From positions 1 to 64,000 of the forward strand of contig JAMLIS010000011.1 in assembly GCA_023954015.1 (NCBI GenBank): a stretch of 64,000 bases of DNA, given 5' to 3'. Shown piece by piece: positions 57,352 through 64,000 of the stretch. Source of the DNA: Burkholderiaceae bacterium. Lineage in GTDB: Bacteria > Pseudomonadota > Gammaproteobacteria > Burkholderiales > Burkholderiaceae_E. The position numbers and the translations under genes were made by a program. Below the pieces are notes generated by a model that was not told the origin of the DNA, did not search any database, and saw only the letters and a list, made by a program, of their open reading frames with translations. Within the stretch, counting starts at the first letter, position 1. Each line of letters begins with the position of its first letter.

Positions 57352-57972
57352 CTACGGGCGATTGCCCGTCGGGAACGGCCAGGCGGCAGCCGGATTCAGC
57401 GGCTTGGGGGCAGGGGTCGCCGTCGCCGCGCCGTTCTTCTTCGCTGCCGGCTTCTTCGCAGCCGCCTTCGTCGCCGGCGCCTTCTTCACGACCGGCTTCT
57501 TCGCGGCGACCTTCTTCGTCGACGCCTTCTTCGCCGTCGCCTTCTTCGCCGGCGCCGCCTTGCGCGCGGTGGCCTTCTTCGCCGCGCCCTTCTTCGCCGC
57601 GCCCTTCTTCGCAGCCGTCTTCTTCACGGCCTTGCGTGCGGCCATCGGCTTCTTCGCAGCCGCCTTGCGTGCGGTCTTCTTGCCGGAGGCCTTGCGCGCG
57701 GTGGCCTTCTTAGCCGCGCCCTTCTTGGCAGCCGTCTTCTTCACCGCGCCCTTCCTGGCGGCAGTTTTCTTCGCGGCGGTTCTCTTCGCGGCGGTTTTCT
57801 TCGCGGCGGTTTTCTTCGCGGCGGACTTCTTCGCGGCGGGCTTGCGTGCAGCGACGCGCTTCGTCGTTGCGCTCTTCGTCGCGGCCTTGCGCGCGGTGGT
57901 CTTCTTCGTCGCTTTCTTTGCCGCGCTCTTCTTCGCGGCCGGTTTCTTCGCGGCTTTCCTGGCGGTTGCCAT
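57352..57972 (-). CDS. Histone H1-like DNA-binding protein, Lys/Ala-rich
   Basis: 206 residues composed of Lys-Lys-Ala/Thr repeats (AAKK, TARK, KKTA), like HctB/AlgP and the Bordetella H1-like proteins. There are very few acidic residues. It ends with a distinct tail, NPAAAWPFPTGNRP, that recurs in betaproteobacterial relatives. It probably binds DNA or other polyanions nonspecifically. ATG at 57972 with AAGGAG upstream. The gene is built from repeated AAGAAG/GCC codons, so copy number may vary between strains. Confidence 0.93.
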   Translation of the reverse strand: MATARKAAKKPAAKKSAAKKATKKTTARKAATKSATTKRVAARKPAAKKSAAKKTAAKKTAAKRTAAKKTAARKGAVKKTAAKKGAAKKATARKASGKKTARKAAAKKPMAARKAVKKTAAKKGAAKKGAAKKATARKAAPAKKATAKKASTKKVAAKKPVVKKAPATKAAAKKPAAKKNGAATATPAPKPLNPAAAWPFPTGNRP

Positions 57973-58112
57973 GAGGGATCTCCTTCTCAGGATGTTGCGA
58001 TGACGGAAACCCGTGCCGCAGCGCGCGTGCGCATCGACCGGAACGGGCTATTCATCGGCGCAAGAACACCGTGTTGCACGGTTCGTCGCTCCTGCGCTAA
58101 TGAATTCGGCGC

Positions 58113-58142
58113 AAAAAAAACGCCGGAACCCGCGGTTCGGCG
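58113..58142 (-). terminator. Intrinsic terminator in the non-coding region upstream of the histone-like gene
   Basis: On the minus strand CGCCGAACC pairs with GGTTCCGGCG (one bulged base, 3-base loop, 58142-58121) and is followed by eight T (58120-58113). It lies 373 bases after the ampD stop and 140 bases before the histone-like gene. Confidence 0.75.
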
Positions 58143-58334
58143 CTCTTTGGAGATCGTCGCAACGGGAACCGGATCGACCCTCGTCTGCCGCTTTCGCAAA
58201 CGCGCTCTGCATCCTTTTCGCCCCGCCCGCAGCCATCGACCTCAATTCGGATCATCCCCTAACAGCAGCTGATCTCACGCTTCAATACAAGCCGATAACT
58301 TCTTGTACTGGCGCGGGATTCCGCTGTTATTCAC
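58113..58334 (-). ncRNA. Candidate small RNA or regulatory leader
   Basis: The terminator above is preceded by a possible promoter on the minus strand: TTGCGG (58370-58365), 18 bases, TAAGAT (58346-58341). That would give a transcript of about 220 bases with its own terminator. Inside it, GGAATCCCGCG (near the 5' end) can pair with CGCGGGTTCC in the terminator, and TACAAG/CTTGTA forms a hairpin. No known RNA family is recognised; it does not look like 6S RNA. It could also be a leader of the histone-like gene. Confidence 0.35.
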
Positions 58335-58514
58335 ACGCGAATCTTACCGGCCCTTGTAGGACATCCGCAACGTTGCGACGCCTTTCTCTTGACTCACGCA
58401 CGAATTCGTCGGCGCGCACGCAACACATCGCGAAGCCGTCGATCGCGCGAACGAATCGTCGAATGCGCGCGGCGTGCCATGCGACGGCGTTCGCGCGACT
58501 GCGACCGTGCGAAT

Positions 58515-59105
58515 TCAGTACGGACGAACGAGCTCGCGCGCTTCGCGCATCGCATGCACGCGTGACCATTCGAAGTGCGGCCCGGGGTCGCGTTTGCGTT
58601 CGGCAGCGATGTCGCTGTGCCCGGCGATCCAGCGAAGCGGATGGCGCTCGCGCAGCGCGGCGATCAGCGTTCGCAGTCGGCGGTACTGCGCTTCGGTGAA
58701 GCGGTGTGTCTCGTCGCCTTCGAGTTCGACGCCGATGGAGAAATCGTTGCAGCGTTCGCGCCCGAGGAATCGCGATACGCCGGCGTGCCAGGCACGCCGG
58801 TCGGTGTCGACGAACTGCAGCAGCTCGCCGCGGCGACGCAAGAGGAAATGCGCCGACACGCGCAGCTCGCGCAGTTCGGCAAAGGACGGATGCGCCGACG
58901 CATCCAGCCGATTCGTGAAGAGCCGCTCGACGGCATCGCCGCTGAAGCGTCCGGCCGGCAGACTGATGTGATGCACGACGAGCAGCTCGACGCGCGCGTG
59001 CGCCGGACGCGCATCGAAGTTCGGCGACGGCACCGCGCGGGCGGCGACGAGCCAGCCGGACGCGTCGTCGCGCCAGGCGCCGCGCGAAGCGCGCGCTGCC
59101 GCCAT
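58515..59105 (-). CDS. ampD: 1,6-anhydro-N-acetylmuramyl-L-alanine amidase AmpD
   Basis: 196 residues, cytosolic. Amidase_2 (zinc) domain cleaving the peptide from anhydro-muropeptides in cell-wall recycling. Seen: VELLVVHHISLPAGRF with the first zinc His, NDFSIGVELEGDET, and IAGHSDIAAERKRDPGPHFEW with the other zinc ligands. ATG at 59105 overlaps the pilR stop by one base. It complements mpl in the same window functionally. Confidence 0.95.
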   Translation of the reverse strand: MAAARASRGAWRDDASGWLVAARAVPSPNFDARPAHARVELLVVHHISLPAGRFSGDAVERLFTNRLDASAHPSFAELRELRVSAHFLLRRRGELLQFVDTDRRAWHAGVSRFLGRERCNDFSIGVELEGDETHRFTEAQYRRLRTLIAALRERHPLRWIAGHSDIAAERKRDPGPHFEWSRVHAMREARELVRPY

Positions 59106-60598
59106 CAGCCCAACCCGAGCCGCTGCATCCGGTAGCGAAGCGCACGGAAGGTGATCCCGAGCAGACGCGCCGCCGCCGTGCGGTTGTAGCGTGTCTTGTC
59201 GAGGGCGCGCTGGATCGCGTCGCGCTCGAGCTGCTCGAGGTAGTCGGGCAGCGACTCGGGCACGCCGTCCTCGGACACGCGCACCGGCCGGCGATCGCCC
59301 GGAGCGACCGGCGCCGTCGCGGGCTCGCCCGCTTCCGCGTCGACGCGCTCGTTCTCGTCGCCGTCGGAGACGATCGGCTTCAGGCCGAGGTCCTCGACGG
59401 TGATGACGTCGCCGGTGGAGAAGGCGAGCGCGCGCTCGAGCACGTTTTCGAGCTCGCGAACGTTGCCCGGAAAGCGATAGCTCTGCAGATAGCGAAGCGC
59501 CACCGGCGCCAGTCGCGGCGCCTGCTGCGCGCCGCCGCGACTGGCGAGCCGGGCGAGGATCGCATCGGCGAGCACCGGAATGTCCTCGAGCCGCTCGCGC
59601 AGCGACGGCAGGCGCAGCTCGATCACGTTGAGCCGGTAGTAGAGATCCTGGCGGAATCGGCCGGCCGCCACGCATTGAGCGAGATCCTGGTGCGTCGCGC
59701 TCACGATGCGTACGTCGACCGCCTCTTCGACCGTCGCACCCACCTTGCGCACGCGCTTCTCCTGGATCGCACGCAGCAGCTTGACCTGCATCGCGAGCGG
59801 CAGGTCGGCCACTTCGTCGAGGAAGAGCGTTCCGCTGTCGGCCGCCTGGAAGAAGCCGCCGCGATCCTGGTCGGCGCCGGTGAACGCTCCCTTGCGATAG
59901 CCGAAGAACTCCGCTTCCATCAACGACTCGGGAATCGCCCCGCAGTTCACCGCGACGAAAGGCTGCGCGGCGCGCGCGCCGCTCTCGTGGATCAGGCGTG
60001 CGGCCAGCTCCTTGCCCGAGCCCGATTCGCCGCTGATCGACACCGGTGCCATGCTGCGCGCGAGCCGCACGATCTGCGCACGCACCTCCCGGATCGCCTC
60101 CGAATCGCCGAGCAACTGCTTCGCCGCCTGCAGCGACGGCACCGCGTCGCCGGCCGGTGCCGCGTCGCCCTGCGCCGGCAATTGCAGCGCCGAACGCACG
60201 AGGCTGCGCAGCGCGTCCAGCGCCACCGGCTTGGCGAGGTAGTCGAAGGCGCCGGCCTTCAGCGCGGCCACCGCGTTCTCGGCGCTGCCGTAGGCGGTGA
60301 TCACCGCGATCGGCGTTTGCGGGTTGCGACCGCCGATCGACGAGACGAGCGTCAACCCGTCGCCGTCGGGCAGCCGCATGTCGGTCAGGCACAGCGCGTA
60401 GGCGTGGCGTGCGAGCGCGGCCTGCGCCTCGGCGAGCGAGCCGACGCAGTCGACGTCGAGTCCCATGCCGACGAGCGTGAGCTCGAGCAGCTCGCGCAGG
60501 TCGGCCTCGTCGTCGACGACCAGCACCCGGCGCGCCGGCGTCGCGCGTGCTGGCCGCGACCCGCCGCGCGGGTTCGCCGTTTCGGCTGCTTGCTTCAT
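59105..60598 (-). CDS. pilR: Sigma-54-dependent response regulator, PilR-like
   Basis: 497 residues. Receiver domain with the phosphorylated Asp in LCLTDMRLPDGDG, AAA+ sigma-54 activation domain with the Walker A motif SGESGSGKELAAR and the GAFTGA loop (RKGAFTGADQDRGG), then a Fis-type helix-turn-helix (RYNRTAAARLLGITFRALRYRM). By family and gene order it activates pilA (type IV pilin) transcription. ATG at 60598 overlaps the pilS stop (ATGA). Confidence 0.92.
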   Translation of the reverse strand: MKQAAETANPRGGSRPARATPARRVLVVDDEADLRELLELTLVGMGLDVDCVGSLAEAQAALARHAYALCLTDMRLPDGDGLTLVSSIGGRNPQTPIAVITAYGSAENAVAALKAGAFDYLAKPVALDALRSLVRSALQLPAQGDAAPAGDAVPSLQAAKQLLGDSEAIREVRAQIVRLARSMAPVSISGESGSGKELAARLIHESGARAAQPFVAVNCGAIPESLMEAEFFGYRKGAFTGADQDRGGFFQAADSGTLFLDEVADLPLAMQVKLLRAIQEKRVRKVGATVEEAVDVRIVSATHQDLAQCVAAGRFRQDLYYRLNVIELRLPSLRERLEDIPVLADAILARLASRGGAQQAPRLAPVALRYLQSYRFPGNVRELENVLERALAFSTGDVITVEDLGLKPIVSDGDENERVDAEAGEPATAPVAPGDRRPVRVSEDGVPESLPDYLEQLERDAIQRALDKTRYNRTAAARLLGITFRALRYRMQRLGLG

Positions 60599-62271
60599 TC
60601 TCGGTCGGATGCCTCGTTTCGGGGTTCGACGACGAAGACGCTGCGCCAGCGCTGCGACGGCGAACCGGTTTCGTAGCGGATCGTCGCGCCGCTGGCATGG
60701 CACAGCTCACGCGCAAGATACAGGCCGAGTCCGGTGCCCCGGCTTTCGCTGGTATAGAACGGCTCGAATGCGTGCTCGCGCATCTCGTCGGCCAGGCCGG
60801 GCCCGTCGTCGGCCACGCGCAGCTCGAGGCGCCGGTCGTCGCGCTCGCGCCACTCGATGCGCACCGCTTCGGCGGCCTGCGTTGCATAGCGCAGTGCGTT
60901 GGCGAGCAGGTTCAGCAGCACCTGGCGCAGGTGGCCGGAATCGAAGCGGATCGGGCGCGCACTGGACAGCAGCACCGATATGCGCTCGCGCTGCACGCCG
61001 CTGGCCGACGCGAACTCGTCGACGAGCCGCTCGAGGAACGGCTGCGCCTCGATCGACTCGTCGATCGAGCGGTCGCGCCGCGCGATCGAGAGCACGTCTT
61101 CGACGATGCGATCGATGCGCAAGGTGTTCGACTCGACGATGTGCGACAGCCGCGCGAGCGACGGCTCGGTGACCCGCTCGGCGAGCAGTCCGTTCGCGTG
61201 GCGGATCGCCCCCAGCGGATTGCGGATCTCGTGCGCGATCGACGCCGACAGTCGCCCCATCGACGCGAGCTTCAGCTGCTGCGCGCGGTCCTCGACGAGA
61301 CGCGGGTCTTCGATCATCACGATCGTATCTTCGTCCGTTCCGGCCGCCCCGAGGAAGCGCAACCGAACGCGCGTCACGCGCCGGTCGGCCCCCGGAAGAT
61401 CGAGGTCGGTCTCCGCGCCGTGCACGCCGCCGCGCTCGCGCCAGCGAGCCCAGGCTGCGCGAAATGCCGGCCAACCGCGCCCGGCCGCCGCCTGCGCCGG
61501 CACGTCGGCGAACCCCGGCGCGGCATCCGGCACGCCGAGCAGCGCACGGGCTGCCGGATTCATCGTGCGCGCCGCACCCGTCGCGTCGACGATCATCACG
61601 CCGTGCGCGAGCTCGGCGACGACGCGCGAAGTGACTGCGAGCTGGCGGCGCAGATCGTCGGCGCGCATCTGCGCGATGCGCTCCTGTTCGTGCAGCCGCG
61701 TGGCCAGCCAGTTCACGGTCATCGCCGTGGTGAAGCAGCCGATGCCGACGAGCCCGGCCAGCATCAACGAGGCGGCGTCGCCGCCGGCCGGAGCGAGCAG
61801 CTGCCAGCCCGCCTGCGCGAGCACGAACAGCGTGGCGGCGGCCGCGAAGAAGGCCGCCATCCGACGCGTGGCGACGATCGACGCGCCGGCGAGCGCGACG
61901 ATCAACAGCACGAGCAGCCCGCTCTTCAGCCCGCCGGCGGCATGCATCAGCGTGGAAAGCGCGACGATGTCGGTGAGTGCCTGCGCGAACACCATTGCCT
62001 GGAAGCGCTCGCGGAAACGTTCGAGCGTGGACAGGAACAGCACCGCGAGCAGCAGGTAGACGAGCGCGGCGCCCCCGTACAGGCCCGGGTCTCCGATCTC
62101 GTCGGAGAGCCGCCCGGTGTCGTGCAGCGGGAAGAAGGCGAACAGCACGAGCGCGATCGCCACGCGGCTCGCCGCGAGCCAGCGCAGCGACGCCCAGTAC
62201 GACGGCGCGACGGAGGTGGTCGCAGCCGGCCGCTCCGCGGGACTCGCCATCGCCGACAGGCCGGCGCTCAC
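60595..62271 (-). CDS. pilS: Sensor histidine kinase, PilS-like
   Basis: 558 residues from the GTG at 62271 that overlaps the preceding stop (GTGA); an ATG at 62250 is the alternative. Six transmembrane helices (about 30-200) are followed by a PAS-like domain, the H-box SASIAHEIRNPLGAIRHA, N-box LLNLLANALRYA, and G-boxes VADDGPGL and GTGLGLYLARELC. Partner of PilR by adjacency. The membrane sensor probably monitors pilin in the inner membrane, as described for PilS. Confidence 0.92.
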   Translation of the reverse strand: MSAGLSAMASPAERPAATTSVAPSYWASLRWLAASRVAIALVLFAFFPLHDTGRLSDEIGDPGLYGGAALVYLLLAVLFLSTLERFRERFQAMVFAQALTDIVALSTLMHAAGGLKSGLLVLLIVALAGASIVATRRMAAFFAAAATLFVLAQAGWQLLAPAGGDAASLMLAGLVGIGCFTTAMTVNWLATRLHEQERIAQMRADDLRRQLAVTSRVVAELAHGVMIVDATGAARTMNPAARALLGVPDAAPGFADVPAQAAAGRGWPAFRAAWARWRERGGVHGAETDLDLPGADRRVTRVRLRFLGAAGTDEDTIVMIEDPRLVEDRAQQLKLASMGRLSASIAHEIRNPLGAIRHANGLLAERVTEPSLARLSHIVESNTLRIDRIVEDVLSIARRDRSIDESIEAQPFLERLVDEFASASGVQRERISVLLSSARPIRFDSGHLRQVLLNLLANALRYATQAAEAVRIEWRERDDRRLELRVADDGPGLADEMREHAFEPFYTSESRGTGLGLYLARELCHASGATIRYETGSPSQRWRSVFVVEPRNEASDRE

Positions 62272-62612
62272 GGCGGCGTTTCGCCCGGCGCGCGCGCGCG
62301 GGGCGCGCCTTCGCCGGATGCGGGGCGGCGCGATCGATCGGCGTCGCGATGCGCCGCGCTGCAGTAGTCGCGCCCGTCGTCGCGGATCGCATCGGAGGCG
62401 GGGACGAACAGCCCGCAATGCGCGCACGGGACGATCGGTTCGCTTTGGATCCCGCGACCGGCCGAAGCGCTGCGCGCGCCGCGCGGTGCGCCGCCGCCGG
62501 CGGACCCCGACGCGCCGACGCTGCCCTCGCGCCTGCGCTGGCTGATGGCGATCAGGCGAATCACCAGCCAGGCCAGCGCGATCAGCACGACCCAGCTCAG
62601 CAGCTTGCCCAT
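62268..62612 (-). CDS. Small membrane-anchored zinc-finger protein (PP0621-like)
   Basis: 114 residues. N-terminal transmembrane helix (GKLLSWVVLIALAWLVIRLIA), a disordered Ser/Gly/Ala stretch, then a short zinc-binding site CAHCGLFVPASDAI ... YCSAAH. Such proteins lie between ypjD and pilS in many betaproteobacteria. Function unknown. Its stop overlaps the pilS GTG. Confidence 0.88.
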   Translation of the reverse strand: MGKLLSWVVLIALAWLVIRLIAISQRRREGSVGASGSAGGGAPRGARSASAGRGIQSEPIVPCAHCGLFVPASDAIRDDGRDYCSAAHRDADRSRRPASGEGAPRARAPGETPP

Positions 62613-62616
62613 CGAA

Positions 62617-63420
62617 TTAATGGCGTTTCAGGATGACTTCCAGGACGAAACGGCTGCCGACATACGCGAGCAGCAGCAGCGAGAAGCCGCCGAAGGTGAG
62701 ACGCAGCGCGGTGCGCCCGCGCCATCCCCACAACCGGCGTCCGAGCAGCAGGATGCCGAACACCGCCCACGCGATCAACGTGAACACGTTCTTGTGATCG
62801 AAGCGCAACGGCTGGCCGAAGATCTCCTCGGAGAACAGCACGCCGCTGAAAGCGGTGAGCGTCAGCAGCGCGAAGCCGACGCCGATGAAGCGGAACAGGA
62901 TGCGCTCGAGCACGAGCAACGGAGGAAGGTCCTCGAGGAAGCGCGCGAGCGGCAACGCCCCGGCCTCCTCGCCGCCGCGATGCAGCGAGCGCTCGGCCAG
63001 TGCCATCAGCGCCGCATGCAGGGCCGCCAGCGACAACGCGCCGTAGGCCAGCGTGCCGATCAGCAGGTGCGGCAGGAACAGCGGGCGCGTGCTCTGCGCG
63101 CCGAGGGCGATTCCGGGAAAGCCCAGCGGAAGCAGCACCGCCACCGCGGCGGCGGGCAGCACGATCGTGCGAAGCGCTTCGACGCGCGCCGACAGGCCTT
63201 CGATCCATAGAACGAGAACGCCGATCCACAAAGTGGCCGAAAGGATCGGCGCGAAGCCGAAGTGCCAGCCGCTCTCGCCGACGATCGTCTCGTACAGTCC
63301 GGCCGCGTGCACGACGAGACCGGCGAGCATTGCCGGGCCGGTGAACCGATGCGGCGCTCGCCAGGCGACGACGTACGCGAATGCGGCAAGCAGGTCGGCG
63401 ATAACCGGTAAACTCGGCAC
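62617..63420 (-). CDS. ypjD: CcsA-related inner-membrane protein YpjD
   Basis: 267 residues with eight hydrophobic helices. The cytochrome c assembly (CcsA/CcmC) pattern is visible: ESGWHFGFAPILSAT, PHLLIGTLAYGALSLAALHA, and RFDHKNVFTLIAWAVFGILL with the conserved His residues. The start is GTG at 63420; no ATG is available and the ribosome site is weak. It is divergent from ffh, as in related genomes. A role in heme handling or cytochrome c assembly is by family only. Confidence 0.88.
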   Translation of the reverse strand: MPSLPVIADLLAAFAYVVAWRAPHRFTGPAMLAGLVVHAAGLYETIVGESGWHFGFAPILSATLWIGVLVLWIEGLSARVEALRTIVLPAAAVAVLLPLGFPGIALGAQSTRPLFLPHLLIGTLAYGALSLAALHAALMALAERSLHRGGEEAGALPLARFLEDLPPLLVLERILFRFIGVGFALLTLTAFSGVLFSEEIFGQPLRFDHKNVFTLIAWAVFGILLLGRRLWGWRGRTALRLTFGGFSLLLLAYVGSRFVLEVILKRH

Positions 63421-63442
63421 CGATCCAGTTTACTCCAAGGGC

Positions 63443-64000
63443 ATGCTCGAAAACCTGTCGCAGCGGCTCGCGCGCGTCGTCAAGACGATGCGCGGCGAGG
63501 CGCGCCTGACCGAAGCCAACACGCAGGAAATGCTGCGCGAGATCCGCATCGCGCTGCTCGAGGCCGACGTCGCGTTGCCGGTCGTGCGCGACTTCGTCGC
63601 CCGCGTGCGCGAGCGTGCGCTCGGGCAGGAGGTGATCGGCAGCCTCTCGCCCGGACAGGCGCTGGTCGGCGTCGTGCACCGCGAGCTCACGCAGTTGATG
63701 GGCGGCGAAACGGCGCAGCTCGATCTCGCCGCCCAGCCGCCGGCAATCGTGCTCATGGCCGGCCTGCAGGGTGCCGGCAAGACGACCACCGTCGGCAAGC
63801 TCGCCAGGTGGCTGCGCGAAAACCGCAAGAAGAAAGTCCTCACGGTTTCGTGCGACGTCTACCGGCCCGCCGCCATCGAACAGCTGCGCACCGTCACCGC
63901 GCAGGCGGGCGCCGAGTTCTTCGCATCGACACCGCAGCAGAAGCCCGCCGAGATCGCGGCCGCCGCGCGGCAATGGGCGCGCACGCACTATTTCGACGTG
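63443..64000 (+). CDS. ffh: Signal recognition particle protein Ffh, partial (runs off the right edge)
   Basis: 186 codons visible of about 450. N-domain (MLENLSQRLARVVKTMRGEA and MLREIRIALLEADVALPVVRDF) and the start of the GTPase G-domain (LMAGLQGAGKTTTVGKLA, VSCDVYRPAAIEQL). It binds signal peptides on ribosomes and targets them to FtsY. ATG at 63443; no strong ribosome site is seen apart from AAGG 3-6 bases upstream. Confidence 0.96.
   Translation, partial: MLENLSQRLARVVKTMRGEARLTEANTQEMLREIRIALLEADVALPVVRDFVARVRERALGQEVIGSLSPGQALVGVVHRELTQLMGGETAQLDLAAQPPAIVLMAGLQGAGKTTTVGKLARWLRENRKKKVLTVSCDVYRPAAIEQLRTVTAQAGAEFFASTPQQKPAEIAAAARQWARTHYFDV

Larger units (their letters stand above)
57973..58514. 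other. Non-coding region between the histone-like gene and ampD
   Basis: 542 bases with no supportable gene. It contains the 5' region of the histone-like gene, a minus-strand terminator at 58113-58142, a candidate small-RNA region upstream of it, and several short inverted repeats (TACAAG/CTTGTA around 58286-58307, AACAGC/GCTGTT at 58261/58323). Its base composition is less GC-rich than the neighbouring genes. No tRNA or repeat array is seen. Confidence 0.7.

Noticed and set aside
58048..58245. 65-codon minus-strand frame in the non-coding region
   Set aside because: It would start at TTG without a ribosome site, run through an intrinsic terminator, and shows no conserved pattern.
58113..58334. 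6S RNA
   Set aside because: The large internal bubble and end-to-end pairing typical of 6S RNA were not found.

Overview
The window is GC-rich chromosomal DNA (about two thirds G+C by eye) from a betaproteobacterium, most likely Burkholderiales. Gene orders seen across that group recur here: ffh / ypjD / a PP0621-like gene / pilS / pilR / ampD; ilvE / CHCC zinc finger / waaF; aroQ / accB / accC / prmA / DUF3426; glnE opposite yhdP / nitrilase / tldD / DAHP synthase; and a lysine/alanine-rich histone-H1-like protein. Nearly everything is housekeeping. The only mobile DNA is at the left edge.

Layout. 1-2374: an IS21-family element (istB cut by the window edge, istA complete) lying beside, and apparently inside, the 3' remnant of an IS5-type transposase; it abuts the 3' end of glcE. 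2394-5095: glcE and glcD (glycolate oxidase) with no glcF next to them. 5381-8059: a two-subunit heme-copper oxidoreductase plus a membrane protein. The CuA subunit is intact, but the catalytic subunit has Asn where O2 reductases have the cross-linked Tyr, so it may be an sNOR-type nitric oxide reductase. 8113-11111: esterase, cysteine synthase, LysM lipoprotein, small stress-type protein. 11150-15998: tandem glycine riboswitch and gcvH-gcvP-gcvT. 16030-19442: hemerythrin protein, FAD oxidase, cobalamin adenosyltransferase, cyclic-nucleotide-binding protein. 19573-20946: DAHP synthase behind a Phe/Tyr-rich leader peptide and an intrinsic terminator, a textbook-shaped attenuator. 20983-31473: MFS transporter, tldD, nitrilase, yhdP, glnE. 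31499-38316: MFS transporter, ilvE, zinc finger, waaF, two small genes, a BepA-like protease, moaC. 38325-46659: fadB-like gene, mgtE, and the rnb-tonB-aroE-mtgA run in which every junction is a 4-base ATGA overlap. 46839-49551: an mpl-yqiA gene fusion followed by a frameshifted fabG-like gene. 49588-56327: conserved hypothetical, tlpA-like gene, aroQ-accB-accC, prmA, zinc-ribbon protein, PfkB kinase. 56306-57972: DUF167, YggT, histone-like protein with a strong terminator. 57973-58514: non-coding, with a second terminator and a possible small RNA. 58515-64000: ampD, pilR, pilS, a PP0621-like gene, ypjD and the start of ffh.

Working together: the shikimate genes (aroG-type, aroE, aroQ), cell-wall genes (mtgA, mpl, ampD), fatty-acid genes (accBC, fadB-like) and the glycine/glycolate genes (gcvHPT, glcDE) are scattered among unrelated partners, as is usual here. 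Two layers of RNA regulation are readable directly: the tandem glycine riboswitch with a possible Shine-Dalgarno-sequestering stem, and the Phe/Tyr leader-peptide attenuator of the DAHP synthase. The most unusual items are that attenuator, the Asn-substituted heme-copper enzyme, and the Mpl-YqiA fusion.
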